NCBI GenBank assembly: GCA_016787445.1
Contig: JAEUTQ010000031.1
Span: 1-64,000 of the forward strand
DNA from: Bacteroidia bacterium
GTDB lineage: Bacteria; Bacteroidota; Bacteroidia; B-17B0; Aurantibacillaceae
Direction: 5' to 3'
DNA length: 64,000 nucleotides
Position 1 is the stretch's first letter. Each line of letters starts with the position of its first letter. The notes beneath the pieces were generated by a model. It did not search any database. It had not been told where the DNA came from and saw only the letters and a program-made list of their open reading frames with translations. The position numbers and the translations under genes are program-made. Positions 44,918 through 52,520 of this stretch are shown here, piece by piece.

Positions 44918-44950
44918 CAAAGATACAACTTTAAAGTATTGATATTCAAA
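44918..44950 (-). promoter_or_regulatory. promoter of nadA
   Basis: Minus strand: TTTG (44950-44947), 21 bases, TATCTTTG (44925-44918), a full consensus match. The predicted leader is about 110 bases and contains several GTTAA words. Confidence 0.6.
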
Positions 44951-45262
44951 CCATGCTTAGTTGATTAACATCAGTTAATACTATTTAACTTTAATAAGTT
45001 TTAGAAAAAGCAATAAAATATACGGCTCAAAACCACACAACAATTACTTCAAACAAATTGTTTTTTTATTTGGAAAGTTAGAAACACAAGTTGTATATAA
45101 ACTTTCGGCAACATTCCATTAACTTTTTGTTTTTATTTTCTTAACCGTTAAAAAACATTTCAACACGTATATACTTCATGTTTGTTAGTTTTTTAATGCT
45201 TACAATCAACCCTATAAGTTATAAGTGTTAATTAACGTGGATTACTAATTACCAACAAAGTG

Positions 45263-45270
45263 TATTTTTG
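45263..45270 (+). promoter_or_regulatory. -7 promoter box of rpiB
   Basis: TATTTTTG (TAnnTTTG) ends 24 bases before ATG 45295. The in-frame TTG at 45268 is part of this box and is not a start. Confidence 0.5.
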
Positions 45271-45294
45271 TTTGCATATATTTATTATAAAAAC

Positions 45295-45726
45295 ATGAAA
45301 GTTTCAATAGGCAGCGACCACGCGGGATTTGATTTAAAATCTGAATTAATAAAATACTTGGGCTCAAAAGGCATACAAGTAATTGACAAGGGTTGTTATA
45401 GTAACGATCGTGCCGATTATCCCGATCATGGACACGCTGTGGCAAATGCCGTGGTTTCAGGAGAATGTAATTTCGGAATTGTAATTTGTGGCAGCGGAAA
45501 CGGAATAAATATGAGTGTAAATAAACACAAAGGTGTAAGAAGCGCTTTATGCTGGATGCCTGAAATTGCAGCACTCGCCAAACAACACAACAACGCAAAT
45601 GTAATAGCATTACCCGCTCGTTACTTAAGTACAGAAGAAGCAATAGCCTGTTTAAATGCTTTTATGAATGCCGAATTTGAAGGTGGTCGTCACCAGGGAA
45701 GAATTGATAAAATTGATGCTTGCTAA
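45295..45726 (+). CDS. rpiB: ribose-5-phosphate isomerase B
   Basis: 143 residues from ATG 45295, the normal family start (MKVSIGSDHAGFDLK). Interconverts ribose 5-phosphate and ribulose 5-phosphate in the pentose phosphate pathway. The active-site segment GIVICGSGNGINMSVNKHKGVRSALC contains the catalytic Cys in ICGSGNG, and SDHAGF and YPDHGHAVA bind substrate. The next gene begins 11 bases after it on the same strand. Confidence 0.95.
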   Translation: MKVSIGSDHAGFDLKSELIKYLGSKGIQVIDKGCYSNDRADYPDHGHAVANAVVSGECNFGIVICGSGNGINMSVNKHKGVRSALCWMPEIAALAKQHNNANVIALPARYLSTEEAIACLNAFMNAEFEGGRHQGRIDKIDAC

Positions 45727-45737
45727 ACTCCAACCAA

Positions 45738-46265
45738 ATGAAAAAAATAATTTTAATACTCGCTCTTATTGCGCCTGTAATTCTGTTTTCACAAAAAGGA
45801 ACAATGTTTCCTGACATTTCAGGAAAAGCCTTAAACGATAAATACATTGGTTTGCCCATTAAAAACGGAAAAAGCACAGTAGTGGGAATTGCCTACAACC
45901 GCGCCGCTGAAGAAGAATTAAAAAAGTGGCTAAACCCATTATACAATACGTTTATTACTAAGCCCGGCGAAAACAAAACCTTTGATGTGGCTGAAATTTA
46001 TGATGTAAACTTTGTTTTTATTCCAATGATTGCGGGATTTAAAAAGGTAGCAGAAGATTTTAAAAACAGTACCGACAAAGAGTTTTGGCCATATATAATG
46101 GATACAGAAAAAACAGACATAAAAGGATTGAAAGAAAAGTTAGGCGTGAAGGATGATAAAATTCCTTTCTTCTATGTTTTAGATAAAGATGGAAAAATTT
46201 TAGAAAGCGTGAGCGGTAAGTTTACAGAAGAGAAAATGGATAAACTGGAAGAGGCGGCCGAATAG
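45738..46265 (+). CDS. exported protein, possibly thioredoxin-fold
   Basis: 175 residues from ATG 45738, which begins a clean signal peptide MKKIILILALIAPVILFSQ. The mature part shows a thioredoxin-like order: GTMFPDISGKALN near the start, a helix rich in charged residues, then IPFFYVLDKDGKILES at the end. There is no CxxC, so it would not be a disulfide enzyme. It resembles ATP10/TlpA-like uncharacterised Bacteroidota proteins. Co-transcribed with rpiB. Its stop abuts the stop of the convergent phosphoesterase gene with no base between. Confidence 0.65.
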   Translation: MKKIILILALIAPVILFSQKGTMFPDISGKALNDKYIGLPIKNGKSTVVGIAYNRAAEEELKKWLNPLYNTFITKPGENKTFDVAEIYDVNFVFIPMIAGFKKVAEDFKNSTDKEFWPYIMDTEKTDIKGLKEKLGVKDDKIPFFYVLDKDGKILESVSGKFTEEKMDKLEEAAE

Positions 46266-48056
46266 TTAACGCATTATCACTAGTTTTTTATAATAGTTTT
46301 TTGTTGGGGTTTCTATAGATAAAAAATAAACCCCCTCAGACAAATCACCTGTATTTATCGGAATCGATTTTAATCCCGGACCAAACTCTTGTTGCTTAAT
46401 TAAAACAAAGGACTTCCCTTCCGTCGAGAATAAACTAACTGAAAGCGGCGTAGTTTGTTTTAAATTCATTTCAAGTGTAAATTGATTTTTTATCGGATTT
46501 GGAAAAGCGCGTAACGCAATGCTATTATTCTCCAGCTCATTTACTCCGGTAAAACTTTTTATATGAAAAGTGTCTGCAACACAATTATGCGTGTCGTGTA
46601 CCCAAATAGTAGTGTCGCCGTTCACCTGGATCACGTGGTTTCTTAACGTGTCGCTGCTATTACTCCATACATAATTACCGGGCCAAGAGGCGGTGAGCGT
46701 TGCGTTTTGTCCTGTGGTTAAGGTATAGGTAAAAACTTTACCGGCATTTTTCATCACTGTAAAATTATCGCGAACAATACCATCGGCACATAAAAATTTA
46801 AAATCAACACGATTATCATTCACATCCATAATTAAAGAGCCACCATTTGTTGCATCTGAAAAACACATGGCGTCATGCGGGAAACTTGTTTGTTGTCCGC
46901 CCAACGAACCGGCAGATCCGGCAACGATATAAACAGTTCCTTTATTGGAATTGTTTTTAATATAGGGACAAGAATTAGCGCTGCCGTTATAGAGCGCGCT
47001 AGAGGAGCTCAAATGATGTTGTGTGGCATTAAATGAATTTTCATAACCAAAGTGACCTTTCATTAATTTACTTCTTTCATACGAATGACTGTGTCCGCAA
47101 AAAACAAAATCAACATTGTAACGCTCTAAAATTCTTAAAACGTTTTTTCGTATACTGTCTAATTCTCCTTCTGTATCGGAATTATGCGAACCCATAGTGT
47201 AAGGCGGGTGATGCCAATAAGCAACAACCCAAGGCAGTGAGTTTGCGGCTAAGTCTTGTTTTAACCAGGTTATTTGCGGACCCAGCGTATCGTATAAGCG
47301 ATATTGATTGAATTCGTGTCCGTAGGAGTCTAAAGAAACGAAATGCACGTTTCCATAATTGTAGGAATAAAACGCTTCGGTACCCGACCAAACACCGCCC
47401 GCTTCGCCGCCAGATGGTAAATTAAAAATTTTATAATACGAGATATCGTGGTTGTTTTGTGATACTAGTGCATTTGCATAATCGTGGTTTCCGGGCGATG
47501 GCCAAAGTACCGCGTGTTTCATAATATCAGTTTGGTAAATATTAAAAAACTTGGCATTATATTCTGCGTCGAGCCCGTTGTCATAAGCGTTGTCACCTAA
47601 CAAAAGCCATCCGTCGGTAAGGCGATTACCGTTATATTGTAAATATTTGTTTTTAACATCTAATTGATTCGTGGAGCCGTTACCGCAATCGCCTGTAATC
47701 CAAAAACGATACTTTCCCGGTGTTCCATGGGCAGGAGAAGTAACAAAATAGTTAGTTGTGTCGCCTTGTAATGTAAACGTAGATCCTCCAATGGCGTAAA
47801 AGTATTTTGTGTAAGGATTTAATCCGCCAATATAAACCTGATGAACTGTATCGGGGATAGAATTAATGTAACTTAAACTTAAAGAAGAGGGATTTGTGCC
47901 ATAACTTAATTTCGTATCGGTTTTTACATTGGTTTCCCATTTTACAATAATAGAGTTTGGCGTGCCTGTTTGTAAGTACGGACCTTTAACTATCGAAACC
48001 TGCGCCTGCAAATAAACCGAAACAAAAAACAAAATATGGAAACAATGTTTTAGCAT
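46266..48056 (-). CDS. T9SS-secreted purple-acid-phosphatase-like metallophosphoesterase
   Basis: 596 residues. Signal peptide (YLQAQ), N-terminal Fn3-like domain (about 20-100), calcineurin-like phosphoesterase (about 110-395) with ITGDCGNG, LLGDNAYDNG, GNHDYAN, YWHHPPY and FCGHSHSYERS, i.e. all metal ligand motifs of purple acid phosphatases. A type A sorting tail (RAFPNPIKNQFTLEM to YYKKLVIMR) closes it. It is exported and probably hydrolyses phosphomonoesters outside the cell. It starts 7 bases inside the 3' end of the upstream radical SAM gene. Confidence 0.9.
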   Translation of the reverse strand: MLKHCFHILFFVSVYLQAQVSIVKGPYLQTGTPNSIIVKWETNVKTDTKLSYGTNPSSLSLSYINSIPDTVHQVYIGGLNPYTKYFYAIGGSTFTLQGDTTNYFVTSPAHGTPGKYRFWITGDCGNGSTNQLDVKNKYLQYNGNRLTDGWLLLGDNAYDNGLDAEYNAKFFNIYQTDIMKHAVLWPSPGNHDYANALVSQNNHDISYYKIFNLPSGGEAGGVWSGTEAFYSYNYGNVHFVSLDSYGHEFNQYRLYDTLGPQITWLKQDLAANSLPWVVAYWHHPPYTMGSHNSDTEGELDSIRKNVLRILERYNVDFVFCGHSHSYERSKLMKGHFGYENSFNATQHHLSSSSALYNGSANSCPYIKNNSNKGTVYIVAGSAGSLGGQQTSFPHDAMCFSDATNGGSLIMDVNDNRVDFKFLCADGIVRDNFTVMKNAGKVFTYTLTTGQNATLTASWPGNYVWSNSSDTLRNHVIQVNGDTTIWVHDTHNCVADTFHIKSFTGVNELENNSIALRAFPNPIKNQFTLEMNLKQTTPLSVSLFSTEGKSFVLIKQQEFGPGLKSIPINTGDLSEGVYFLSIETPTKNYYKKLVIMR

Positions 48057-49714
48057 GTAATAAAATCGCTTGGTTTAACTACGCGCGCCTTCGCTTCACC
48101 CGAGTACTCTACAATTAAGTTATATGATTCCGGAACGATTTCATTTTTAAATACAAAATCATCAAAATTAAAAGACAGCGGAAGTACAATGTATCTGAAT
48201 TGATGGAGATTTAGCTTGTGATTCTGTATTATCTGTTGTTTTTGTTCGCGTCCTACTTCATCCAAGTAAAGCGTTTTTGGTTTTACTTTATAATGTAAAT
48301 AATAATCTACCGCGATAAGTTCCCTTAATACAAAATCATCCGGATAATTCATTTTTGCATAATCTGTAATAATATCAAACACATCGGTAAGGCTGTATTG
48401 GTGGTATTCTTTTTTTGTACCGAAAAACGCACCGAGCCCTAATAGGAAATCGAAACTGCCATATTTTTGAGTGACATAACGCAGCGTGTTAATCGCTCTT
48501 TTTTTGTTCCAGTAAATTTCTAAGGCGTGTTCCAGTTTTACGATTTGAGAAAGTTCTTCTTCCGAAAGATAATTACTTCGGATAATTTGGTAAGGCGGGT
48601 TTTCATCAAATTCAAACCCATGCTCTTTATATTTATAGCGAACAGGCGTGCCTTTCAAAAATTTTAAAAAACCTAACTGCAATTCGGGCGCAAATAATTT
48701 AAACACCTCTTCAAAGCTGTTTTTAATGTCGTCCCAATAATCTAAAGGTAATCCAACAATTAAATCCAAATGCAGCTCCACGTAATCATAGATACTTAGA
48801 ATAATTTGTTTTGTTTTTTCAAAGTTTTGTTTTCGGCTTACTTCCAAATTAGCCTTTTGATTGACTGTTTGAATGCCAATTTCAAAACGAAATAAACCTT
48901 TCGGGACTTTTTCTTTTATGAAGGCAATAATATCGGGATGAAGAATGTCGGCCGTTATTTCAAATTGAAACACATTGCCCGGCTTATGATTTTCGAGAAT
49001 GAAATTAAAAACCCACAACGTAAAATCGCGCTTCATGTTAAAGGTTCTGTCGAGAAACTTTATAACACGACCGTGTTCCATCAAGTAAAGCAAGGTTTCT
49101 TCAATATGCTTTTGTGGCAGGTAGCGGACTTTATTATCGAGACTCGCTAAACAAAACTCACACTTGTACGGACAACCCCTTGAAGTTTCTATATAAAGAA
49201 CTTTGTTTTTTAATTCCTCAACATTGTCGCTTTGATAGGGCATTAAGTCTTCAAACTCCTTCACATCAAAAATGGGAGCGGATGGATTTTCAATGATTGC
49301 ATCACCGGATTTATAAACTAAAGAGCGAACAGAATCCACGTTTGGAAATGCATTTAAAAATTCTTTAAAAGCAATTTCACCTTCACCAACAATGATATAG
49401 TCTATATAATCTTTTGAAATGACATTCTGGTAATCATAGCTTACTTCGGGTCCGCCTAACAGAATTTTAATTTTTGGATTTATCTCTTTTAATTTTTCGC
49501 ACACCAATAAGGTTTGCGTGATATTCCATATATAACAACTAAACGCGACTAGATCATACTCTTTGCAGTAATCTACTATATCATCCGGATTCTCTTTAAT
49601 GGTAAATTCTTTCCAACGGAGACCGGATTGCTCTTTGTTTAATTCATAAAGTAGCCTCACCGCCAGGTTGGCGTGTATATATTTTGAATTAAGTGAACAA
49701 ATCAAACTTTTCAT
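48050..49714 (-). CDS. B12-binding radical SAM protein, DUF4080-type
   Basis: 554 residues from ATG 49714 (MKSLICSLNSKYIHANLA is the family start; an upstream start at 49771 adds a non-conserved stretch). Cobalamin-binding-like domain at about 1-140, radical SAM core with ETSRGCPYKCEFCLASLD (CxxxCxxC at about 180), and a C-terminal DUF4080 region (RYVTQKYGSFDFLLGL). It uses a 4Fe-4S cluster to make a 5'-deoxyadenosyl radical; substrate unknown, perhaps methylation or a tRNA/lipid modification. The upstream spacer has an 18-bp inverted repeat (49765-49782). Confidence 0.9.
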   Translation of the reverse strand: MKSLICSLNSKYIHANLAVRLLYELNKEQSGLRWKEFTIKENPDDIVDYCKEYDLVAFSCYIWNITQTLLVCEKLKEINPKIKILLGGPEVSYDYQNVISKDYIDYIIVGEGEIAFKEFLNAFPNVDSVRSLVYKSGDAIIENPSAPIFDVKEFEDLMPYQSDNVEELKNKVLYIETSRGCPYKCEFCLASLDNKVRYLPQKHIEETLLYLMEHGRVIKFLDRTFNMKRDFTLWVFNFILENHKPGNVFQFEITADILHPDIIAFIKEKVPKGLFRFEIGIQTVNQKANLEVSRKQNFEKTKQIILSIYDYVELHLDLIVGLPLDYWDDIKNSFEEVFKLFAPELQLGFLKFLKGTPVRYKYKEHGFEFDENPPYQIIRSNYLSEEELSQIVKLEHALEIYWNKKRAINTLRYVTQKYGSFDFLLGLGAFFGTKKEYHQYSLTDVFDIITDYAKMNYPDDFVLRELIAVDYYLHYKVKPKTLYLDEVGREQKQQIIQNHKLNLHQFRYIVLPLSFNFDDFVFKNEIVPESYNLIVEYSGEAKARVVKPSDFITC

Positions 49715-49975
49715 TGGGAAAACACCGCTTCTAAAAAGATTTAAATTAACGCAAAAAGATGCAATTAACAAGGGCTTGTTAACTTAAAACGTTAAAAAAC
49801 CGAACCTTTTTAAATTCATAGCGTACAAAAAGTAAACCTTAACCCCAAGCATACCCGAAACCCGAGTTGATTTTTCAGCAAGGGCTGGTAAATAGCAAAG
49901 ACAACAATTCAATCATTTATTCATTAATCAATCATATTCACATGAAAACAAACATTTATTTAAAACTCATTCGTT
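49715..49975. other. 261-bp divergent spacer with inverted repeat TTAACAAG-GG-CTTGTTAA
   Basis: The inverted repeat at 49765-49782 is perfect (8-bp arms, GG loop). More TTAAC/GTTAA words lie at 49746-49795. No convincing -7 box is seen for either divergent gene. The ATG at 49943 begins a short frame that dies out. Confidence 0.45.
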
Positions 49976-50686
49976 ATGAAAACACATTTTTACTTAACAA
50001 CATTGTTGGCTCTTACCATTCAGGTAATGGTAAACGGCCAAACACCAGGCAACCAAACTGAACGCACACTTCCAACAATTGGAGGCAAGTCGGTTAATCA
50101 GCAAGATCTGCCAAAAGAATTTAGAATTAGTACCAACACGAACGTTGTGGAAGAGGCCAAAAACAACGTTTATTATAGTCACGATAGCCGCACAGAGTTA
50201 TTAAAACAAGCGGAAGGCCTTTTAAGCGATGCTAAGTTTTTATATAACGAAGCAGAGACAAGAAACGGTGTAGAGAAAGAAGTTCTCTTAAAGCAAGCAA
50301 ACATTATTGCTAAGCAAGCCGAAGCCAATCAAATTAAGGCTGCCGAAATCGCCGGCAAAATCAACAAAGAAACATTTACAATCAACAAAGAAAACCTCAA
50401 TGCTATTTTAGCAATTAGCAATAGCGAGGAAGAAGTTGAAGCACGCGTTAAAGAACTTATGTTTGATGCGGGACAAAACATGCGCCTTGCGACAGAAATG
50501 CGTGAAGAAGCCTACGCCATGCCAACTACAGCATCTAAACTAGGAAGCTTAGTGAATGCAGAGGAAAAGGAAGGCGTTGCCATCAACAAGCAAACAAAAG
50601 CGGTTGAAATTTTAAAAGACAACAATCCTGAAATAGCCGGCACCATAAAAAATATTTTAAGCGGAAATACCGTAGCGGCAAAATAA
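49976..50686 (+). CDS. exported helical protein, unknown
   Basis: 236 residues. Signal peptide (TIQVMVNGQ). The mature part is Ala/Glu/Lys-rich and strongly helical, with heptad-like stretches (TELLKQAEGLLSDAKFLYNE, LLKQANIIAKQAEANQIKAA) that suggest a coiled-coil bundle. No family recognised. It stands alone between a divergent radical SAM gene and a convergent Nramp gene, with a terminator at its end. Confidence 0.65.
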   Translation: MKTHFYLTTLLALTIQVMVNGQTPGNQTERTLPTIGGKSVNQQDLPKEFRISTNTNVVEEAKNNVYYSHDSRTELLKQAEGLLSDAKFLYNEAETRNGVEKEVLLKQANIIAKQAEANQIKAAEIAGKINKETFTINKENLNAILAISNSEEEVEARVKELMFDAGQNMRLATEMREEAYAMPTTASKLGSLVNAEEKEGVAINKQTKAVEILKDNNPEIAGTIKNILSGNTVAAK

Positions 50687-50704
50687 GAGATAGATAATGA
50701 AACG

Positions 50705-50729
50705 AAAGCCGGCAATAGTCGGCTTTTCT
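50705..50729 (+). terminator. intrinsic terminator
   Basis: AAAGCCG (50705-50711) pairs with CGGCTTT (50720-50726), followed by TCTT. It serves the 236-residue gene and may also act on the convergent Nramp operon. Confidence 0.7.
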
Positions 50730-51997
50730 TATTTAAAAAATTCAGAGTATATCAAACACAGAGCCGCTACGCTCATGATAATAAGAGCGGCGAATCCTAA
50801 AATATTTGAGCGCTTTGAGTTCGTAAATTTGCCCATCACTTCTTTGTTGTTGGATATATGAAGGATAATTCCAATTAATACAGGTGCCGTTAAACCGTAA
50901 AGAATGGCCGAATACAACAGCGCCTGTACGGGCGTAATACCAACATAACTTAGCGAAAGCCCCAACAGCAACGAAACAGCTACAATAGAGTAAAACGCCT
51001 TTGCCTCACTTAATTTTTTATCTAATCCTTCGGGCCAATTAAAAGCCTCTGAAAACATATAAGAGAGTGCTCCGCTTAAAACAGGTATTGCTAATAAGCC
51101 TGTTCCTATCACGCCTAAAGCAAACAACAAATAGGCGGCATTACCGGCGAGGGGTTTTAGTGCTAGCGCAGCTTGTTCTACGGTTTCAATTTTGTGGACA
51201 CCCGCATTGTATAAAACCGTTCCGGAAGTGAGAATAATGAAGAACATAACAACCACAGATAACAACATTCCGAAATCAATTTCTTTTTTGACTTCGTTAA
51301 TTACTCTGTTGTTTACAACCAGTGCTTTTTTTCGATGTTTCATTTCTTCCACCTCCATCGTGGCTTGCCAAAAAAATAAATAGGGAGAAATTGTTGTGCC
51401 TAGTATAGCAACAATTACAGATAAGAAACCAGAGTTAAATTCAAACTGGGGCAGTATGGCATCAATGGCAATTTCCTTCCAGTTAATTGTTGTAAAAAAA
51501 GGAACAATTAAATAAACGAGTAAAACAACACATAAATACTTAAGAATCTTTGCGATTTTAAAATAAGGCAGATAAATAATAAGCACTAATAAAATAACAG
51601 TAAAGGCAACGCTAAAATAATTTGCATCGATACCTGGAAATAAAAGATTTCCAACGGCACCCATGGCGGCTATATCTGCGCCAATATTTAAAACAATGGC
51701 AGGAAAGGTAAGAGCCATCATCGCATATAAAATATATTTTGGATAATGTTTTTTTAGTGTACCGCTAAGTCCCAAAGACGTAACTAAACCTATGCGCGCG
51801 CACATTTCCTGAATGGCAGACATAAGGGGAAAACAAACAATAGCCATCCATAAAGTTTTCGGACCAAAGGCCGCCCCGGCTTGCGAATAAGTGGCAATAC
51901 CCGATGGATCATCATCGCTTGCTCCTGTAATTAATCCCGGGCCAAGCTTTTTCACAAATGATTTTAGCTTTGAAGTTATTTTGTTTTTGACAGGCAC
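50729..51997 (-). CDS. Nramp-family or Nramp-related divalent metal transporter
   Basis: 422 residues, GTG start, about 11 membrane helices. The first helix has GPGLITGASDDDPSGIATYS where classical Nramp has the DPGN metal-binding motif, and helix 6 has GTTISPYLFFWQATMEVEE in place of the A-x-x-MPHN motif, so the conserved Met is missing. That pattern is like the Nramp-related Mg2+ transporters described in other bacteria, so the ion may be Mg2+ rather than Mn2+/Fe2+; inference. It lies 4 bases downstream of a HEAT-repeat gene and forms an operon with a P-type ATPase. Confidence 0.88.
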   Translation of the reverse strand: MPVKNKITSKLKSFVKKLGPGLITGASDDDPSGIATYSQAGAAFGPKTLWMAIVCFPLMSAIQEMCARIGLVTSLGLSGTLKKHYPKYILYAMMALTFPAIVLNIGADIAAMGAVGNLLFPGIDANYFSVAFTVILLVLIIYLPYFKIAKILKYLCVVLLVYLIVPFFTTINWKEIAIDAILPQFEFNSGFLSVIVAILGTTISPYLFFWQATMEVEEMKHRKKALVVNNRVINEVKKEIDFGMLLSVVVMFFIILTSGTVLYNAGVHKIETVEQAALALKPLAGNAAYLLFALGVIGTGLLAIPVLSGALSYMFSEAFNWPEGLDKKLSEAKAFYSIVAVSLLLGLSLSYVGITPVQALLYSAILYGLTAPVLIGIILHISNNKEVMGKFTNSKRSNILGFAALIIMSVAALCLIYSEFFK

Positions 51998-52001
51998 TTG
52001 G

Positions 52002-52520
52002 TTAATGCGATGATTTTTTTAAGGCTGATAAATAGATTTTCTTTATACTGTTTTTTTCTTCTTTTTTACAAAGCGAATCAATCTTAGGCAACAGCTCTTT
52101 GTTTAAACTTGTGTTCAACTTTAAAATTTCTCCTAATGCAAATGCGGCACTCCATCTCACCACAGTTCCTGTATGCTCGGCGTTTTGAATTAAATTTATT
52201 GCCGCGTCATCAAGATTATTTTTATGATACGCGGCTATATTTCCGATTACACGAGCGGATTCCCATTTTATGCGCGGCGCTTTTTCGTTCAAACAATTAA
52301 CAAAAAAGTTAAAAGAGGTTGAAGAAACTATTTCGGGTTTTGTTTTTGTGGCCATCTCAAAAGCTTCAATACAAGTGGCTTTTAGGGCGTCTTTACAATT
52401 AGCGGAGTACTGCAACAACTTGTTTGATTCACTCGCATTACTTAAAATCCAGTTACAAAGAATTTGGGTTTTTTCTTTTGGCTTTAAGGCTTTATTGTTT
52501 ATTATTTCTTCGAAGCTCAT
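52002..52520 (-). CDS. HEAT-repeat protein
   Basis: 172 residues, all helical, with two or three HEAT/armadillo-like repeats (KWESARVIGNIAAYH, VVRWSAAFALGEILKL). Such repeats act as protein-binding scaffolds. Its ATG overlaps the stop of the P-type ATPase gene (ATGA), and the Nramp-like gene starts 4 bases after it, so the three are translated together. It may help assemble or regulate the transporters; no direct evidence. Confidence 0.8.
   Translation of the reverse strand: MSFEEIINNKALKPKEKTQILCNWILSNASESNKLLQYSANCKDALKATCIEAFEMATKTKPEIVSSTSFNFFVNCLNEKAPRIKWESARVIGNIAAYHKNNLDDAAINLIQNAEHTGTVVRWSAAFALGEILKLNTSLNKELLPKIDSLCKKEEKNSIKKIYLSALKKSSH

Larger units (their letters stand above)
44799..45294. 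other. 496-bp AT-rich intergenic stretch rich in TTAAC/GTTAA words
   Basis: Divergent spacer between nadA and rpiB, with no ORF. It has 12 TTAAC/GTTAA pentamers between 44854 and 45236 (starts: GTTAA at 44854, 44861, 44974, 45147, 45227; TTAAC at 44903, 44914, 44965, 44985, 45119, 45141, 45232), including the palindrome GTTAATTAAC. Roughly 2 would be expected by chance in AT-rich DNA of this length. It holds the nadA promoter and the rpiB -7 box. Confidence 0.6.

Noticed and set aside
45245-45643. 132-codon minus-strand ORF
   Set aside because: Antisense shadow of rpiB; no family resemblance.
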